In this document: one piece after another, positions 53,690 to 63,072 of the stretch | How positions within the stretch are numbered: the stretch's first letter is position 1 | How the letters are laid out: each line of letters opens with the position of its first letter | DNA from: Vampirovibrio chlorellavorus | GTDB taxonomy: Bacteria; Cyanobacteriota; Vampirovibrionia; Vampirovibrionales; Vampirovibrionaceae | DNA: 64,000 nucleotides | Assembly: GCF_003149375.1 (NCBI RefSeq) | Contig: NZ_QFWH01000001.1 | Coordinates: forward strand, 212,753-276,752 | Reading direction: 5' to 3' | Notes under the pieces: model-generated | Database searches by the model: none | What the model saw: only the letters and a program-made list of their open reading frames with translations | What the model was told of the DNA's origin: nothing | Program-made: the position numbers and the translations under genes

Positions 53690-55033
53690 GTGTCCTTCAA
53701 AATGAATGCCGTAATTGCTTCGGTGGCCGCTGGCAGTATTGCTGATCAGCTGGGCTTGCTGCCCGGGGACGCCCTATTGGCTATCAATGGCTCCGATGCC
53801 CTGGAGGATATGTTTGACTATCAGTTTGAAGTCTCCGGTTCAGAATACCTTGAACTGCACGTTCGACACAACGACGGTTCAGAGGAGATTTATGAACTGG
53901 AGAAAGAAGCGGACGAGGATTTGGGGCTTGTTTTCACCTCGCCGGTGTTTACCCCCATTAAAACCTGCAATAACGCCTGCCCCTTCTGTTTTATCGATCA
54001 GCAACCTGCCGGACTGCGGGCCAGCCTGTATGTGAAGGATGATGATTACCGTCTGTCCTACTTTGCCAATACCTATATTACCTTAACCAATCTTACGGAG
54101 CGGGATCGGGAGCGCATTGCCCGCTTGCGGCCTGGCCCTTTGTATGTTTCGGTGCATTCTACCGTCCCGGAAGTGCGAGAGGTGGCCCTGAAAAACAAAA
54201 AGGGCGGCCACATCCTGAAGGAGCTTTCCTGGCTGAAAAGTCTGGAAGTGCCTTTTCATTGCCAAATTGTGGTCTGTCCCGGTTTGACGGATGGGGACAG
54301 CCTGCGCCAGTCGCTGGCCGATCTCTATACCTTGCGCCCGGAGGCCATGTCGGTGGCCGTGGTGCCGGTGGGCCTGACCCAATACCGGGAGCAGCTTTCG
54401 GAATTAACCCCCGTGGACAGCCAAAGCGCTTTGGGCGTCATTCAAATCGTGGATACGTTTAAGGCTCAGCATCCCGATGCGGCTGATTTTGTCTTTTTAT
54501 CCGATGAATTTTACTTTAAGGCGGGGCTCCCGCTGCCCTCCTATGCGGAATACGGCGAGTTTCCCCAGTTGGATGACGGGGTGGGAACGGCCCGCATGCT
54601 GCTGGAAGACTTTTTTAATCTGGAGAATGAGTTGCCTGCCAGGATTGCGGAACCCTTGAATGTACTGCTACTGACCGGCAAGCTGGGGGCCATGATTTTA
54701 CAGCCCATCGCCACCCGCCTGAACGCGGTGGAGGGCTTGTATGTGGATTTACTGGCGGTTAAAAGCCAGTTTTGGGGGGATTCGGTCGATGTGGCCGGTC
54801 TGGTCACCGGGCAGGATATTTTATCGACGCTTTCTCAAATGGATATTTCTGGCTACCGGGCCGCCATTATTCCTTCCGTCATGCTCAAACAATCCACGGA
54901 GGCCTTTTTGGATGGCAAAACGGTCAGCGAGCTTTCGCAAGCCTTGAACCTGCCGTTTTTGGTGGTGCAAGATCCTTACAGCGCCCGTGAATTGGTGGAT
55001 AAAATTTTTAATCAGCAACCCGTTACGGCCTAA
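53690..55033 (+). CDS. DUF512 radical SAM protein with PDZ domain
   Basis: A 447-residue protein. An N-terminal PDZ-like domain (residues 5-65, VAAGSIADQLGLLPGDALLAINGS) precedes a radical SAM motif CNNACPFCFID (CxxxCxxC). QQPAGLRASLYVKDDDYRLSYF, YITLTNLTERDRERI and the C-terminal DUF512 domain follow. The family is conserved in Cyanobacteria and Firmicutes; its reaction is not known to me. AGGAGA lies nine bases before the GTG start; an ATG at 53702 is a second choice. Confidence 0.92.
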   Translation: MSFKMNAVIASVAAGSIADQLGLLPGDALLAINGSDALEDMFDYQFEVSGSEYLELHVRHNDGSEEIYELEKEADEDLGLVFTSPVFTPIKTCNNACPFCFIDQQPAGLRASLYVKDDDYRLSYFANTYITLTNLTERDRERIARLRPGPLYVSVHSTVPEVREVALKNKKGGHILKELSWLKSLEVPFHCQIVVCPGLTDGDSLRQSLADLYTLRPEAMSVAVVPVGLTQYREQLSELTPVDSQSALGVIQIVDTFKAQHPDAADFVFLSDEFYFKAGLPLPSYAEYGEFPQLDDGVGTARMLLEDFFNLENELPARIAEPLNVLLLTGKLGAMILQPIATRLNAVEGLYVDLLAVKSQFWGDSVDVAGLVTGQDILSTLSQMDISGYRAAIIPSVMLKQSTEAFLDGKTVSELSQALNLPFLVVQDPYSARELVDKIFNQQPVTA

Positions 55034-55042
55034 TGGGTGGAC

Positions 55043-56356
55043 TCAGGTTAATTGCTGCAAGCGTTGCAGGGCTTTCATGGCGTTTTGGGGCTGGTTGGCC
55101 TCTACAAACAGGGATGCCAACTGCTGTAAACCGCTGATGTAGCGTGTTTTGTCCTTGGCTTGCCGGGCGGTTCGCAGGGATTGCTGGTAGGTATCAATGG
55201 CCTGGCTGTAATTTTGGGTTCGGCGGTATGCGGCCGCCAGATTGGCCTGAATGTCGCTTTGTACCGCGGGTGAAATGTTTTCCGTGGGTAACAGTTGGGC
55301 CGCCTTTTCCAGCGCCTGAATAGCCTGCGTGGTATCGCCCACTTTGAGGGCCACACTGCCCAAATCGTTCAGGGAATGCAGCAGCGTTCTGGAATCGCCG
55401 GTTTTCTCGTCCAGTGAAACCACTTGTTCGTAGTAGCCTTTGGCCTTTTGCAGATCCCCGTGATCTTCCAGCAGGGAGGCGGCTGCCTGCAGCGCATAGG
55501 ACTGCTTTTGGGGTAGTTGGGCCTGAGCGAAGCGATCGGCGGCCTGCTCGTAAGCGTTCAGGGCTTTTTGCCACTGCCCGCCTTGATCCAGAATTTTTCC
55601 TCTTAACCCCCAGACTTTGCCTTCCCAGTCTGGCTTGTTGCGTTCCTGAAGCAAGTCCAGGGCCGTTTGCAGCGTTTCATCAGCCTGCAGGAACTGTTGC
55701 TGGCTTTGCAGGGTTTTGGCCGTTTCAATCAGGGATTTCAGCTGTGTTTTGACACCGGTTGTTTCTGCTTTATCCGGTGGAACCATCGTTGGGTTCGTGT
55801 CTGGACCCGGATCGGGTGGCTGGGAGGGGGGGCGTTGGCTTGCGGTCTTGGGCGGGTTGACTTCTTCCGGGGCAATGTTGGCCTTGTAGTCAATGTCCTG
55901 CATCAGCAGGGCATCCACCCATTCCTTCACCACTTTGGAGGGCTGTCCCAAGGCCTTGCCGATGTACTGATCCAGGGTATTGGCCGCCGTGCGCAGGGTT
56001 TGCTTGATATATCCCACTTCGGGCTGTTCTTTGCCCGCTTGCAGGCGTACCACACCCAGATAGGTGGCCACTTCCTGTTGGGTAGTCTCATCCACCCCCA
56101 GGGCGGTCATGGTGTTGTTGAAGTCATGAATGACATCGTTCAGGGGAATTTTCTGAAACTGGCTGTGCTGGATGGCTTTTAGTCCAGAGCTGGATGATCC
56201 CGATTCTCGGGCTGCCCGCTGCTGCTCCGCCTGAGGTGGCTGCCAGCCGGAGGCCTTTTGTTCATCGGGGTTTACAGTGCCCGCATTGCCGTTGCCCGCG
56301 TTTTGCTGAGGACGCTGGTACGGGGTGATGAGTGGTGTATAAACACGGGATACCAT
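55043..56356 (-). CDS. TPR-repeat protein
   Basis: A 437-residue protein. The N-terminal 60 residues are Gln/Asn/Gly-rich. A helical block (about 70-160) precedes a Pro-rich linker, and residues 195-437 form about five TPR units (QFLQADETLQTALDLLQE, WQKALNAYEQAADRFAQAQ, LQKAKGYYEQVVSLDEK, TTQAIQALEKAAQLLP, YSQAIDTYQQSLRTARQAKD). No signal peptide. The frame extends to a TTG at 56410, but the ATG at 56356 has a GGGAG upstream. A protein-binding scaffold of unknown partner. Confidence 0.8.
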   Translation of the reverse strand: MVSRVYTPLITPYQRPQQNAGNGNAGTVNPDEQKASGWQPPQAEQQRAARESGSSSSGLKAIQHSQFQKIPLNDVIHDFNNTMTALGVDETTQQEVATYLGVVRLQAGKEQPEVGYIKQTLRTAANTLDQYIGKALGQPSKVVKEWVDALLMQDIDYKANIAPEEVNPPKTASQRPPSQPPDPGPDTNPTMVPPDKAETTGVKTQLKSLIETAKTLQSQQQFLQADETLQTALDLLQERNKPDWEGKVWGLRGKILDQGGQWQKALNAYEQAADRFAQAQLPQKQSYALQAAASLLEDHGDLQKAKGYYEQVVSLDEKTGDSRTLLHSLNDLGSVALKVGDTTQAIQALEKAAQLLPTENISPAVQSDIQANLAAAYRRTQNYSQAIDTYQQSLRTARQAKDKTRYISGLQQLASLFVEANQPQNAMKALQRLQQLT

Positions 56357-56624
56357 GGATGCTGACTGCTCCCACTGTCGAATGGAGGGCTTGGCCGCTG
56401 GAATGCTCAATCCGGGCTTTGGGCCCTATCCGTGGTTTCGGTGCGTTGGGATGAAACTCCAGAAAAGAATCGAAAAAATCCTGCGTTTGCAGGAGCTGTT
56501 CAAAGTGTATGTAGAAAATCGGGATTTGCAGTTTTAGGCGGGCCGCATTCAGGCGTTTCTTTTTGCACAGAACAGCAGGGCCCATGTCAGCCGTTTTTCC
56601 GTTTGAAACAGAGGGTTATATGAA

Positions 56625-57662
56625 TCAGGGCCGCCGGGCGAAAAGCTGTGCCGCTATCTGATGGGCGTTGCTTCGGGTGGGAGGTGGGCTGAAGCAGTCT
56701 CTCAGCTGAGGGGGGAGTTTGCTGTAATAAATGGACAGGCCATGGTGGTAGGTAAAGAACTTGAAAAAGTTAAATCCCAGATAGGAGGCTACCGTCAGGA
56801 CTTCCAGACCGAAGATGAGCGCCATATTGGCCTGGAAACTGGTAAAGTCGTGAACGTCCACGGCACTTAAAAGCCAGTACACTTCTCCCAAAATACCGAG
56901 CGTTAAAATCAGGTAAGCCGGAAACAGGACATACACATACGGGGAGGAAAAGGCAATGCGTCCGCAGCGCTGTAAAATCAGGGCGTTGGATAAATCGGGT
57001 TCGGTGACGGCAATGACGTCCCCAAACAGGGAAGTTAAAGTATTCCACAGGCTATTACAGACAGCAAACAGGGTGAACAACCCCAGCATCATAATCAGGA
57101 ACAGCTCAATGGTGAGCTGCATGGAAAGCCCAATAAAGGAAAGATCGCTGAAGGTATTAAACAGATACAGTTCGATGAGGCCCACAACAAAGGTGATAGT
57201 GCCCATGACAAGGGGGGGCAGACAAATGGCGGCCACCTGATAAATTTTCCACTGAATCAGGGCCGTCATGCCCTGATTGCTATCCGTTTGGTAATCCACA
57301 TGCAGGCTGTGGGGGCGAGGAAAAGCCCTGGCCCAGCTGGTGAAGTAAATGGACTTGATGCGCAGGAGCAACTGGAAGCCGCCCAGGAAGGACAGGATGG
57401 TAAAAGCGCCAAGTTTGATAAAAAAGTAGGACGGCAAATCCCCGAAGGTTGGCTCTTGTCCGGCTGCCACCATAATGCGCGCCCGAATCCACTCAAACAG
57501 CGGCACAATCAGGCTTTCGGCGGTCAAAATGACCAAGGGAGTCACCAGAAGCAATAAAACCAGCAGAGGAATCGCCTGAGGCGGAAGGATCAGATCGAAA
57601 ACTGATATCCCTGCCGCCGGGGATGGAGAGACCTCATAGCTGGTTTTATGGGTGTTGCTCAT
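56625..57662 (-). CDS. Uncharacterised multi-TM membrane protein
   Basis: A 345-residue protein with six or seven hydrophobic segments at about residues 30-52, 78-98, 143-168, 183-208, 245-268 and 280-300. Loops include TDSNQGMTALIQWKI and FTYHHGLSIYYSKLPPQLRD. The C-terminus is Pro/Arg-rich. No family recognised. GAGG precedes the ATG. It lies 20 bases before clpC's end on the same strand, so it is upstream in transcription order from nothing obvious; a regulatory or transport role cannot be assigned. Confidence 0.72.
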   Translation of the reverse strand: MSNTHKTSYEVSPSPAAGISVFDLILPPQAIPLLVLLLLVTPLVILTAESLIVPLFEWIRARIMVAAGQEPTFGDLPSYFFIKLGAFTILSFLGGFQLLLRIKSIYFTSWARAFPRPHSLHVDYQTDSNQGMTALIQWKIYQVAAICLPPLVMGTITFVVGLIELYLFNTFSDLSFIGLSMQLTIELFLIMMLGLFTLFAVCNSLWNTLTSLFGDVIAVTEPDLSNALILQRCGRIAFSSPYVYVLFPAYLILTLGILGEVYWLLSAVDVHDFTSFQANMALIFGLEVLTVASYLGFNFFKFFTYHHGLSIYYSKLPPQLRDCFSPPPTRSNAHQIAAQLFARRP

Positions 57663-57682
57663 CTGCCTCTGGCGTGATTAAG

Positions 57683-60151
57683 CTAAGCGGTTACCTGGGG
57701 AGAATCTGCTTTTTTAGCGGGTTTCTCATCGGTTTTCTCAAAAACGATTTCACCGTCTTTCAGGCTGGTAGAGATGTTATCGCCTTCTTTAAAGCGACCC
57801 AGCAGAATCTGTTCAGACAGTTCATCTTCCAGTTTCTTCTGAATGACCCGACGCAGGGGACGGGCACCGTAAGAGGGGCTGTAGCCCTCTTTGGCCAGTT
57901 CGTCCTTGACTTCATCCGGGACGGACAAGGTCATGCTTTGGGTGGCCAACCGCTTGATCAGATCCTGCAACATGATATCCACAATGTTGCGAATCTCTTC
58001 TTTGGTCAGCTGGTGGAAGATGATGGTGTCATCCAGACGGTTCAGGAACTCGGGACGGAACATTTTTTTCATTTCGTCCATCACGGTTTCCTTCATTTTT
58101 TCGTAGCGGGCCTTTTCATCGTCATCGCTGACCGAGAAGCCGAACGGCGACGGGTTTTCGATGCCCCGGGCCCCTACGTTACTGGTCATGATGATGATGG
58201 TGTTCTTGAAGTCCACGTTGCGGCCTTTGGAATCGGTCAGGCGACCATCATCCAGAATTTGCAGCAACAGGTTGAACACATCAGGGTGCGCTTTCTCGAT
58301 CTCATCAAACAGGATGACGGCATACGGCTTGCGACGCACCAGTTCGGTCAGTTGTCCGCCTTCGCTGTAGCCAACATACCCCGGAGGGGAACCGATCAGC
58401 TTGCTGACCGTGTGCCGCTCCATGTATTCGGACATATCCACCCGGATGATATTGTCCTGAGAGCCGAAGAAGTAATCGGCCAGGGCTTTGGCCAATTCGG
58501 TTTTTCCCACCCCGGTGGGGCCGCTGAAGATAAAGGAGCCAATGGGCCGATTGGGGTTTTTCAAACCGACACGGGCCCGACGGATGGCCTTGGAAATGGC
58601 GGTCACCGCGTCATGCTGGCCGATGACCCGCTCGTGCAGGGTGTCTTCCATTTTCAGCAGTTTTTCGGACTCGCTTTCGGTCAGCTTGGAGACAGGCACC
58701 CCAGTCCAGCTGGATACGATGTGAGCGATATGCTCGGCTGTGACCAGAATTTTCTTGTCTTCTTGTTGCTTTTTCCAGTCTTCGGCCATTTCCCGAATTT
58801 TTTCCCGCAGCTCCGCTTCCTTGTCCCGCAGGTCGCTGGCGGTTTCAAATTCCTGGTTGCGGATGGCCTGTTCTTTTTCCCGGATGATGCCTTTGAGATC
58901 TTTTTCCAGGGCTTTGCCTTCCGGTGGTAAGGCGCTGGATGACAGACGTACCCGGGAGCTGGCCTCATCGATCAGGTCGATGGCTTTATCGGGCAGGAAA
59001 CGATCGGCAATGTAGCGGGAAGACAACTTGGCAGCCGCCTCCAACGCTTCATCGGTGATGACCAGTTTGTGGTGCGCTTCGTATTTTTCCCGCAGCCCAC
59101 GCATGATCTCGATGGTTTCTTCCACGGACGGTTCTTCCACCATGACCGGCTGAAAACGACGCTCTAGCGCGGCGTCTTTTTCAATGTGCTTGCGGTACTC
59201 GCTGATGGTGGTGGCCCCGATGCACTGCAACTCCCCACGGGACAGGGCAGGCTTCAGGATGTTGGCGGCGTCAATGGCCCCTTCGGCGGCACCCGCCCCA
59301 ATCAGGGTGTGCAATTCATCAATGACCAGAATGATGTTGCCGGATTGGCGAATTTCATCCATGACCTTTTTCAGGCGCTCTTCAAACTCGCCCCGGTACT
59401 TGGTGCCCGCTACCAGCAAGCCGATATCCAACTGCACGATTTTTTTATCGTTCAGGATTTCGGGCACATCGCCGTTGACGATGCGTTGGGCCAGACCTTC
59501 GGCGATGGCGGTTTTACCCACGCCGGGTTCCCCGATGAGTACCGGGTTATTTTTGGAACGGCGGCCCAGAATTTGCACCACCCGTTCAATTTCCTTTTCA
59601 CGACCCACCACCGGATCCAGCCGCTGTTCCTGTGCGGATTGAGTCAGGTTGGTAGAAAATTCATCCAGCGTTGGGGTTTTGCTGCGTCCGGGGGTAGCGG
59701 TGGTGGCGGCGCCCCGGGTTTCGCCCAGCATACGGATGACGTTGCTTCTGACCTTGGTCAGATCCACGCCCAGATTTTCCAGTACCCGAGCGGCTACGCC
59801 TTCCCCTTCCCGGATCAGGCCCAGCAACAAGTGTTCGGTGCCAATGTAATTGTGTCCCAACTGCCGGGCTTCATCCCAGGACAGTTCTAAAACACGTTTG
59901 GCCCGTGGGGTAAACGGAATTTCAACGGCCACAAAACCGGAGCCTCGGCCAATGATCTTTTCGACTTCGGCGCGCGCTTCCTTCAGGTTAACGCCCATGC
60001 CTTTGAGGGTTTTGGCGGCAATGCCAGTCCCTTCACCAATCAGTCCCAGCAAAATTTGTTCGGTGCCCACAAAATTGTGGCCTAAGCGACGTGCTTCTTC
60101 CTGGGCCAACATGATGACTTTGATAGCTTTTTCTGTAAATCTTTCAAACAT
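57683..60151 (-). CDS. clpC: ATP-dependent Clp protease ATPase ClpC
   Basis: An 822-residue AAA+ unfoldase that feeds ClpP. Two N-terminal Clp repeats start with [19 protein letters not shown] and [12 protein letters not shown]. The first ATPase has [15 protein letters not shown]; a UVR motif ([20 protein letters not shown]) sits in the middle domain, and the second ATPase has [15 protein letters not shown]. The UVR motif marks ClpC rather than ClpA or ClpB. The ATG at 60151 follows GAGG; a frame from 60199 adds 16 atypical residues. Confidence 0.97.
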   Translation of the reverse strand: MFERFTEKAIKVIMLAQEEARRLGHNFVGTEQILLGLIGEGTGIAAKTLKGMGVNLKEARAEVEKIIGRGSGFVAVEIPFTPRAKRVLELSWDEARQLGHNYIGTEHLLLGLIREGEGVAARVLENLGVDLTKVRSNVIRMLGETRGAATTATPGRSKTPTLDEFSTNLTQSAQEQRLDPVVGREKEIERVVQILGRRSKNNPVLIGEPGVGKTAIAEGLAQRIVNGDVPEILNDKKIVQLDIGLLVAGTKYRGEFEERLKKVMDEIRQSGNIILVIDELHTLIGAGAAEGAIDAANILKPALSRGELQCIGATTISEYRKHIEKDAALERRFQPVMVEEPSVEETIEIMRGLREKYEAHHKLVITDEALEAAAKLSSRYIADRFLPDKAIDLIDEASSRVRLSSSALPPEGKALEKDLKGIIREKEQAIRNQEFETASDLRDKEAELREKIREMAEDWKKQQEDKKILVTAEHIAHIVSSWTGVPVSKLTESESEKLLKMEDTLHERVIGQHDAVTAISKAIRRARVGLKNPNRPIGSFIFSGPTGVGKTELAKALADYFFGSQDNIIRVDMSEYMERHTVSKLIGSPPGYVGYSEGGQLTELVRRKPYAVILFDEIEKAHPDVFNLLLQILDDGRLTDSKGRNVDFKNTIIIMTSNVGARGIENPSPFGFSVSDDDEKARYEKMKETVMDEMKKMFRPEFLNRLDDTIIFHQLTKEEIRNIVDIMLQDLIKRLATQSMTLSVPDEVKDELAKEGYSPSYGARPLRRVIQKKLEDELSEQILLGRFKEGDNISTSLKDGEIVFEKTDEKPAKKADSPQVTA

Positions 60152-60364
60152 AGGCGCCTCAGATGCAAACCGATCTCTTTGTAAACATTTTAGTATCAAA
60201 TTGTAAAAGAGGCGACCGGCGGCAGGAAAACTCTCTCAAACGCACACGCTCCCCTCACTTCACCTTTCTAGTGTATCCTATCGGGGAAACCCGTACAAGA
60301 GCGTTAAAGCTCTAACATTCAGAATTTAATGTTTTTTTCAGGAATCAAGGGGGTTCGTGTACCG

Positions 60365-60613
60365 ATGGCATGTCCGAACTGTTCCGGTGAAACCCGGGAA
60401 ACCGACCGATATTGCGCTCATTGTGGCCAACGGTTGCCGCAAAAGTTAACGGAGCCCAGTCCAGAGTCAAAGTCAACGGCGGGATGGGCCACGCTGGGCT
60501 TAACCCTGCTGGGGAGCTTGGTTTTAACCCTGCTCTTGAGCTGGCTGTTTCACTTCCCGGTGTTTATATTGGCCGGATTTTTGCCGTTACTCTGGCGACG
60601 GAGGCGCCAATAA
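60365..60613 (+). CDS. Zinc-ribbon membrane protein
   Basis: An 82-residue protein. The N-terminus ACPNCSGETRETDRYCAHCG holds two CxxC pairs (a zinc ribbon), then a Glu/Pro/Ser linker, then a hydrophobic stretch of about 38 residues that may span the membrane twice, then RRRRQ. In other bacteria such proteins are of unknown function. Its 3' end overlaps the convergent pseudouridine synthase gene by 27 bases. An in-frame start at 60329 is less likely. Confidence 0.7.
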   Translation: MACPNCSGETRETDRYCAHCGQRLPQKLTEPSPESKSTAGWATLGLTLLGSLVLTLLLSWLFHFPVFILAGFLPLLWRRRRQ

Positions 60614-61306
60614 ACCGGAAAGCTCTGTGTCCGTCAGCGGACGAAGGTCCCCAGCGCCCAAGCCTTCAATTTGAACCGGCCCAAAGGACACCCGATGCAG
60701 GCTGAGAACCCGGTAACGCAGTTCAATCAGGGTGCGCCGGATTTGTCGATTAAACCCGGTGATCAGTTCCACCTGATACGTGGGTCGATGGCCGTTCAGG
60801 GGCTCCACCCGGGTCATTTTGGCCAGCTTGTTTTCCGGCATCAGCCGCACGCCCTCTTTAAGCTGTTGGATATCGCCCTCTTGAAGTGGACGATCCAGGG
60901 TGATTTCGTACACCTTGGGCAAGTGGAACCGGGGGTGGGTGACCTTGTAGATAAAATCCCCATCGTTGGAGACAATCAGCGCCCCGCTGCTATCCTGATC
61001 CAGTCGTCCTGCCGGGTCTACACTGCGCCACTCTGGCGGAATCAGCTCATAAAAACTTTTTTGGGTTTTGCCTGCTTTCCGGCTGGTGACGTAGCCCACC
61101 GGCTTGTGCAGCAGTAAATACACTTTGGGAGGCGATTGCAGGGGCTGGCCATTCACCGTGATCTGATCGGTTTCCAGGTTTACCTTGGTGCCCAGTTCCG
61201 TCACCACTTCCCCGTTGAGTTTTACTTTGCCCTGGGCAATCAGTTCATCGGCCTTGCGACGGGCACAGTAGCCACTGTCGGCAATGGCTTTATTCAGTCG
61301 AATCAT
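60587..61306 (-). CDS. RsuA/RluB-family pseudouridine synthase
   Basis: A 239-residue rRNA-modifying enzyme. An N-terminal S4 domain (IRLNKAIADSGYCARRKADE) is followed by the catalytic motif GRLDQDSSGALIVSNDGD with the active Asp. LLLHKPVGYVTSRK and TGFNRQIRRTL are family markers. It would convert a specific uridine in 16S or 23S rRNA to pseudouridine; RsuA and RluB cannot be told apart here. Confidence 0.94.
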   Translation of the reverse strand: MIRLNKAIADSGYCARRKADELIAQGKVKLNGEVVTELGTKVNLETDQITVNGQPLQSPPKVYLLLHKPVGYVTSRKAGKTQKSFYELIPPEWRSVDPAGRLDQDSSGALIVSNDGDFIYKVTHPRFHLPKVYEITLDRPLQEGDIQQLKEGVRLMPENKLAKMTRVEPLNGHRPTYQVELITGFNRQIRRTLIELRYRVLSLHRVSFGPVQIEGLGAGDLRPLTDTELSGLLAPPSPE

Positions 61307-61323
61307 GGGGGTGTTTGCTTCCT

Positions 61324-61836
61324 TTAGGCCGAGTGGGCCGTTGCTTTGCCCTGATGCAGGCGAACGTGCTGAAATAGGCCCAGCTGGCAGGAATCTTCAT
61401 GTACCACGGCGCAGCCCAATTCGTGGGCCAGACGCAAAGCGGCTTCATAATCAGACTGGGAATACAGAGGCCACTCGCCCCGAATTTCCCCCTGAGCCTG
61501 TATTTCCACCCGATCCACGTAAATGTGAAAAGTCCCCTGGGCATGCCCTTCCTGCAGGCGACTCAAGGCCCGTTGCATGGCCAATTCCGGGTGAATGTTC
61601 AGGCTGTTCATGGCCACTAGCACCCGAATCAGGGTGTCTTCCAGGGAAATCTGGGTGGTCATTAGTTGATCCGCGTCAAACGATTCCAGGGCGAAGCGGG
61701 CGCTTTCCAGCACTCGCCCAAGAGCCTCTCGGGAGGTGGTGGGCGAATTCTGGCGATGCAGGCTGGCCATGCGTTGGGCCTCTGTTAGAGACAGCTGCGC
61801 GTTTTGCGGTTTGGTTTTCAGTGAATTTGCAGACAT
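61324..61836 (-). CDS. Uncharacterised small protein
   Basis: A 170-residue protein. Residues 40-95 are helical (REALGRVLESARFALESFDA, then LEDTLIRVLVAMNSLNIHPE) and faintly recall all-alpha NTP-pyrophosphatase folds. A beta-containing segment (HIYVDRVEIQAQGEI) and a helix with DYEAALRLAHELGCAVVHED follow. No confident family. It sits 17 bases before the pseudouridine synthase gene on the same strand, suggesting co-transcription. Confidence 0.6.
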   Translation of the reverse strand: MSANSLKTKPQNAQLSLTEAQRMASLHRQNSPTTSREALGRVLESARFALESFDADQLMTTQISLEDTLIRVLVAMNSLNIHPELAMQRALSRLQEGHAQGTFHIYVDRVEIQAQGEIRGEWPLYSQSDYEAALRLAHELGCAVVHEDSCQLGLFQHVRLHQGKATAHSA

Positions 61837-61931
61837 CGTTTCATCACCATTGCAGCACGGGTTGCGGCATTGTTCCGGCTTTTATTGTAGCCGAAATCAA
61901 TGTGTGAACCTGCAATGTGAAGGGGTGTTGT

Positions 61932-63068
61932 TTACAGTTTGCCTTTCACGCTTTCTTTGGCGTATCCGGTCATTTCCACATAAGCCTGCCCTTGCAGGGG
62001 TTTTCCGGCCCGGCTGCCGCTGACGCTGGAACTGCCTTCCCAGTAAGCTACTTTGGTGGAACCGGCGGTGTAGAGTTCCTGATGGTCAAAGCTGGGGGTC
62101 ACTTTCAGCGCCAGCTTTTCCGAAGGCACTTCAATCCGCCAGCCCACCGGATAGGTTCCTTTGCTGGCCGGGCTGGTCCAGTATTGACCCGTTTCAATGA
62201 CTTTAAACTCGTTCAGGGTTAAATGGCGGCTATGTCCTTGGGCGTCCACCACGGTGCCGCTGGAATTGGGTTCAATGGAGCCGTCTTCTCGGCGCAGCAG
62301 GTAAAGCATCAGTTCGGTGTTGTCATTCAGCTGGATGCTAAACCAATCCCATCCGGTTTGTTCTCGACTGAGCTGGTTGCTGCCAAACTCATGATCCATC
62401 CAGGAGAGGCCCGTGACTGGCTCGGCCTTGCCATCGATGAACAGCAAACCCTCGGTTTTCAGTCGGGTCAGGGAATAGTAATGCGATGCGCAACCCACGC
62501 AAGCGGCCTTTTGGCTAACCCCGCCCTGTCCGTGAATGATCGGGGGTTTCAGGCTGGTCAGTAGCAAATGCGCCTCTTGCTTGCCATCCGGGGAGCTGGC
62601 CCGCAGCACCATGTGCTGGCCCAGCAGTTCGGCCCACCACAACTCGTTCCACACATAGTAACTGTCGCTGCGGGCTCCGGCCTGATTGAGCCCGGCCCGG
62701 TTCAGTTTTTCGTAATAGTGAAATGTCTTTTGGTTTTCATCGCTCAGGGCGAAGTGGGTGGCGTACAGGTTGTTGGTGTTCCAGGGAGAGCTGCTCTCGG
62801 AGCGAATTTGGGGATCGTTGCCAATGCGGAAGAATGTCAATTCATAGCCGTAGCGCTTGCCGGATTGGGTTTGCAGGTGGCCGGTGTAATACCACCATTC
62901 GGTTTTATACGCCTCATGAGAGGCGTGATCGCGGGGGAATTGATATTGATAACCCGGCAAGGCCGCTTTGTACTGAAAGGCCAAAGCCAGCGGTATCAAA
63001 AGCAATAAGCCCAACAGTGGCAGCCCCCAGCGGGGGATTTTTTTTAAAAATAATGGCAGGGAGATCAT
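61932..63068 (-). CDS. AttH/CrtC-like lipocalin-domain protein
   Basis: A 378-residue protein with an N-terminal signal anchor (GLPLLGLLLLIPLALAF). The FPRDHASHEAYKTEWWYYTG and YGYELTFFRIGN block is the hallmark of the AttH/carotenoid 1,2-hydratase (CrtC) lipocalin-like family. GLSWMDHEFGSNQLS and GWDWFSIQLND match further. No carotenoid genes are near, and the FtsX-type permease ends four bases upstream of its ATG. That pairing is typical of the AttEFGH-type arrangement, so an envelope-associated role is more likely than carotenoid hydration. Confidence 0.88.
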   Translation of the reverse strand: MISLPLFLKKIPRWGLPLLGLLLLIPLALAFQYKAALPGYQYQFPRDHASHEAYKTEWWYYTGHLQTQSGKRYGYELTFFRIGNDPQIRSESSSPWNTNNLYATHFALSDENQKTFHYYEKLNRAGLNQAGARSDSYYVWNELWWAELLGQHMVLRASSPDGKQEAHLLLTSLKPPIIHGQGGVSQKAACVGCASHYYSLTRLKTEGLLFIDGKAEPVTGLSWMDHEFGSNQLSREQTGWDWFSIQLNDNTELMLYLLRREDGSIEPNSSGTVVDAQGHSRHLTLNEFKVIETGQYWTSPASKGTYPVGWRIEVPSEKLALKVTPSFDHQELYTAGSTKVAYWEGSSSVSGSRAGKPLQGQAYVEMTGYAKESVKGKL

Positions 63069-63072
63069 GGGA

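Noticed and set aside
57623-58930. 435-residue plus-strand frame opposite clpC
   Set aside because: It is long because clpC codon use avoids stops in that frame; no motif, signal or Shine-Dalgarno supports it.
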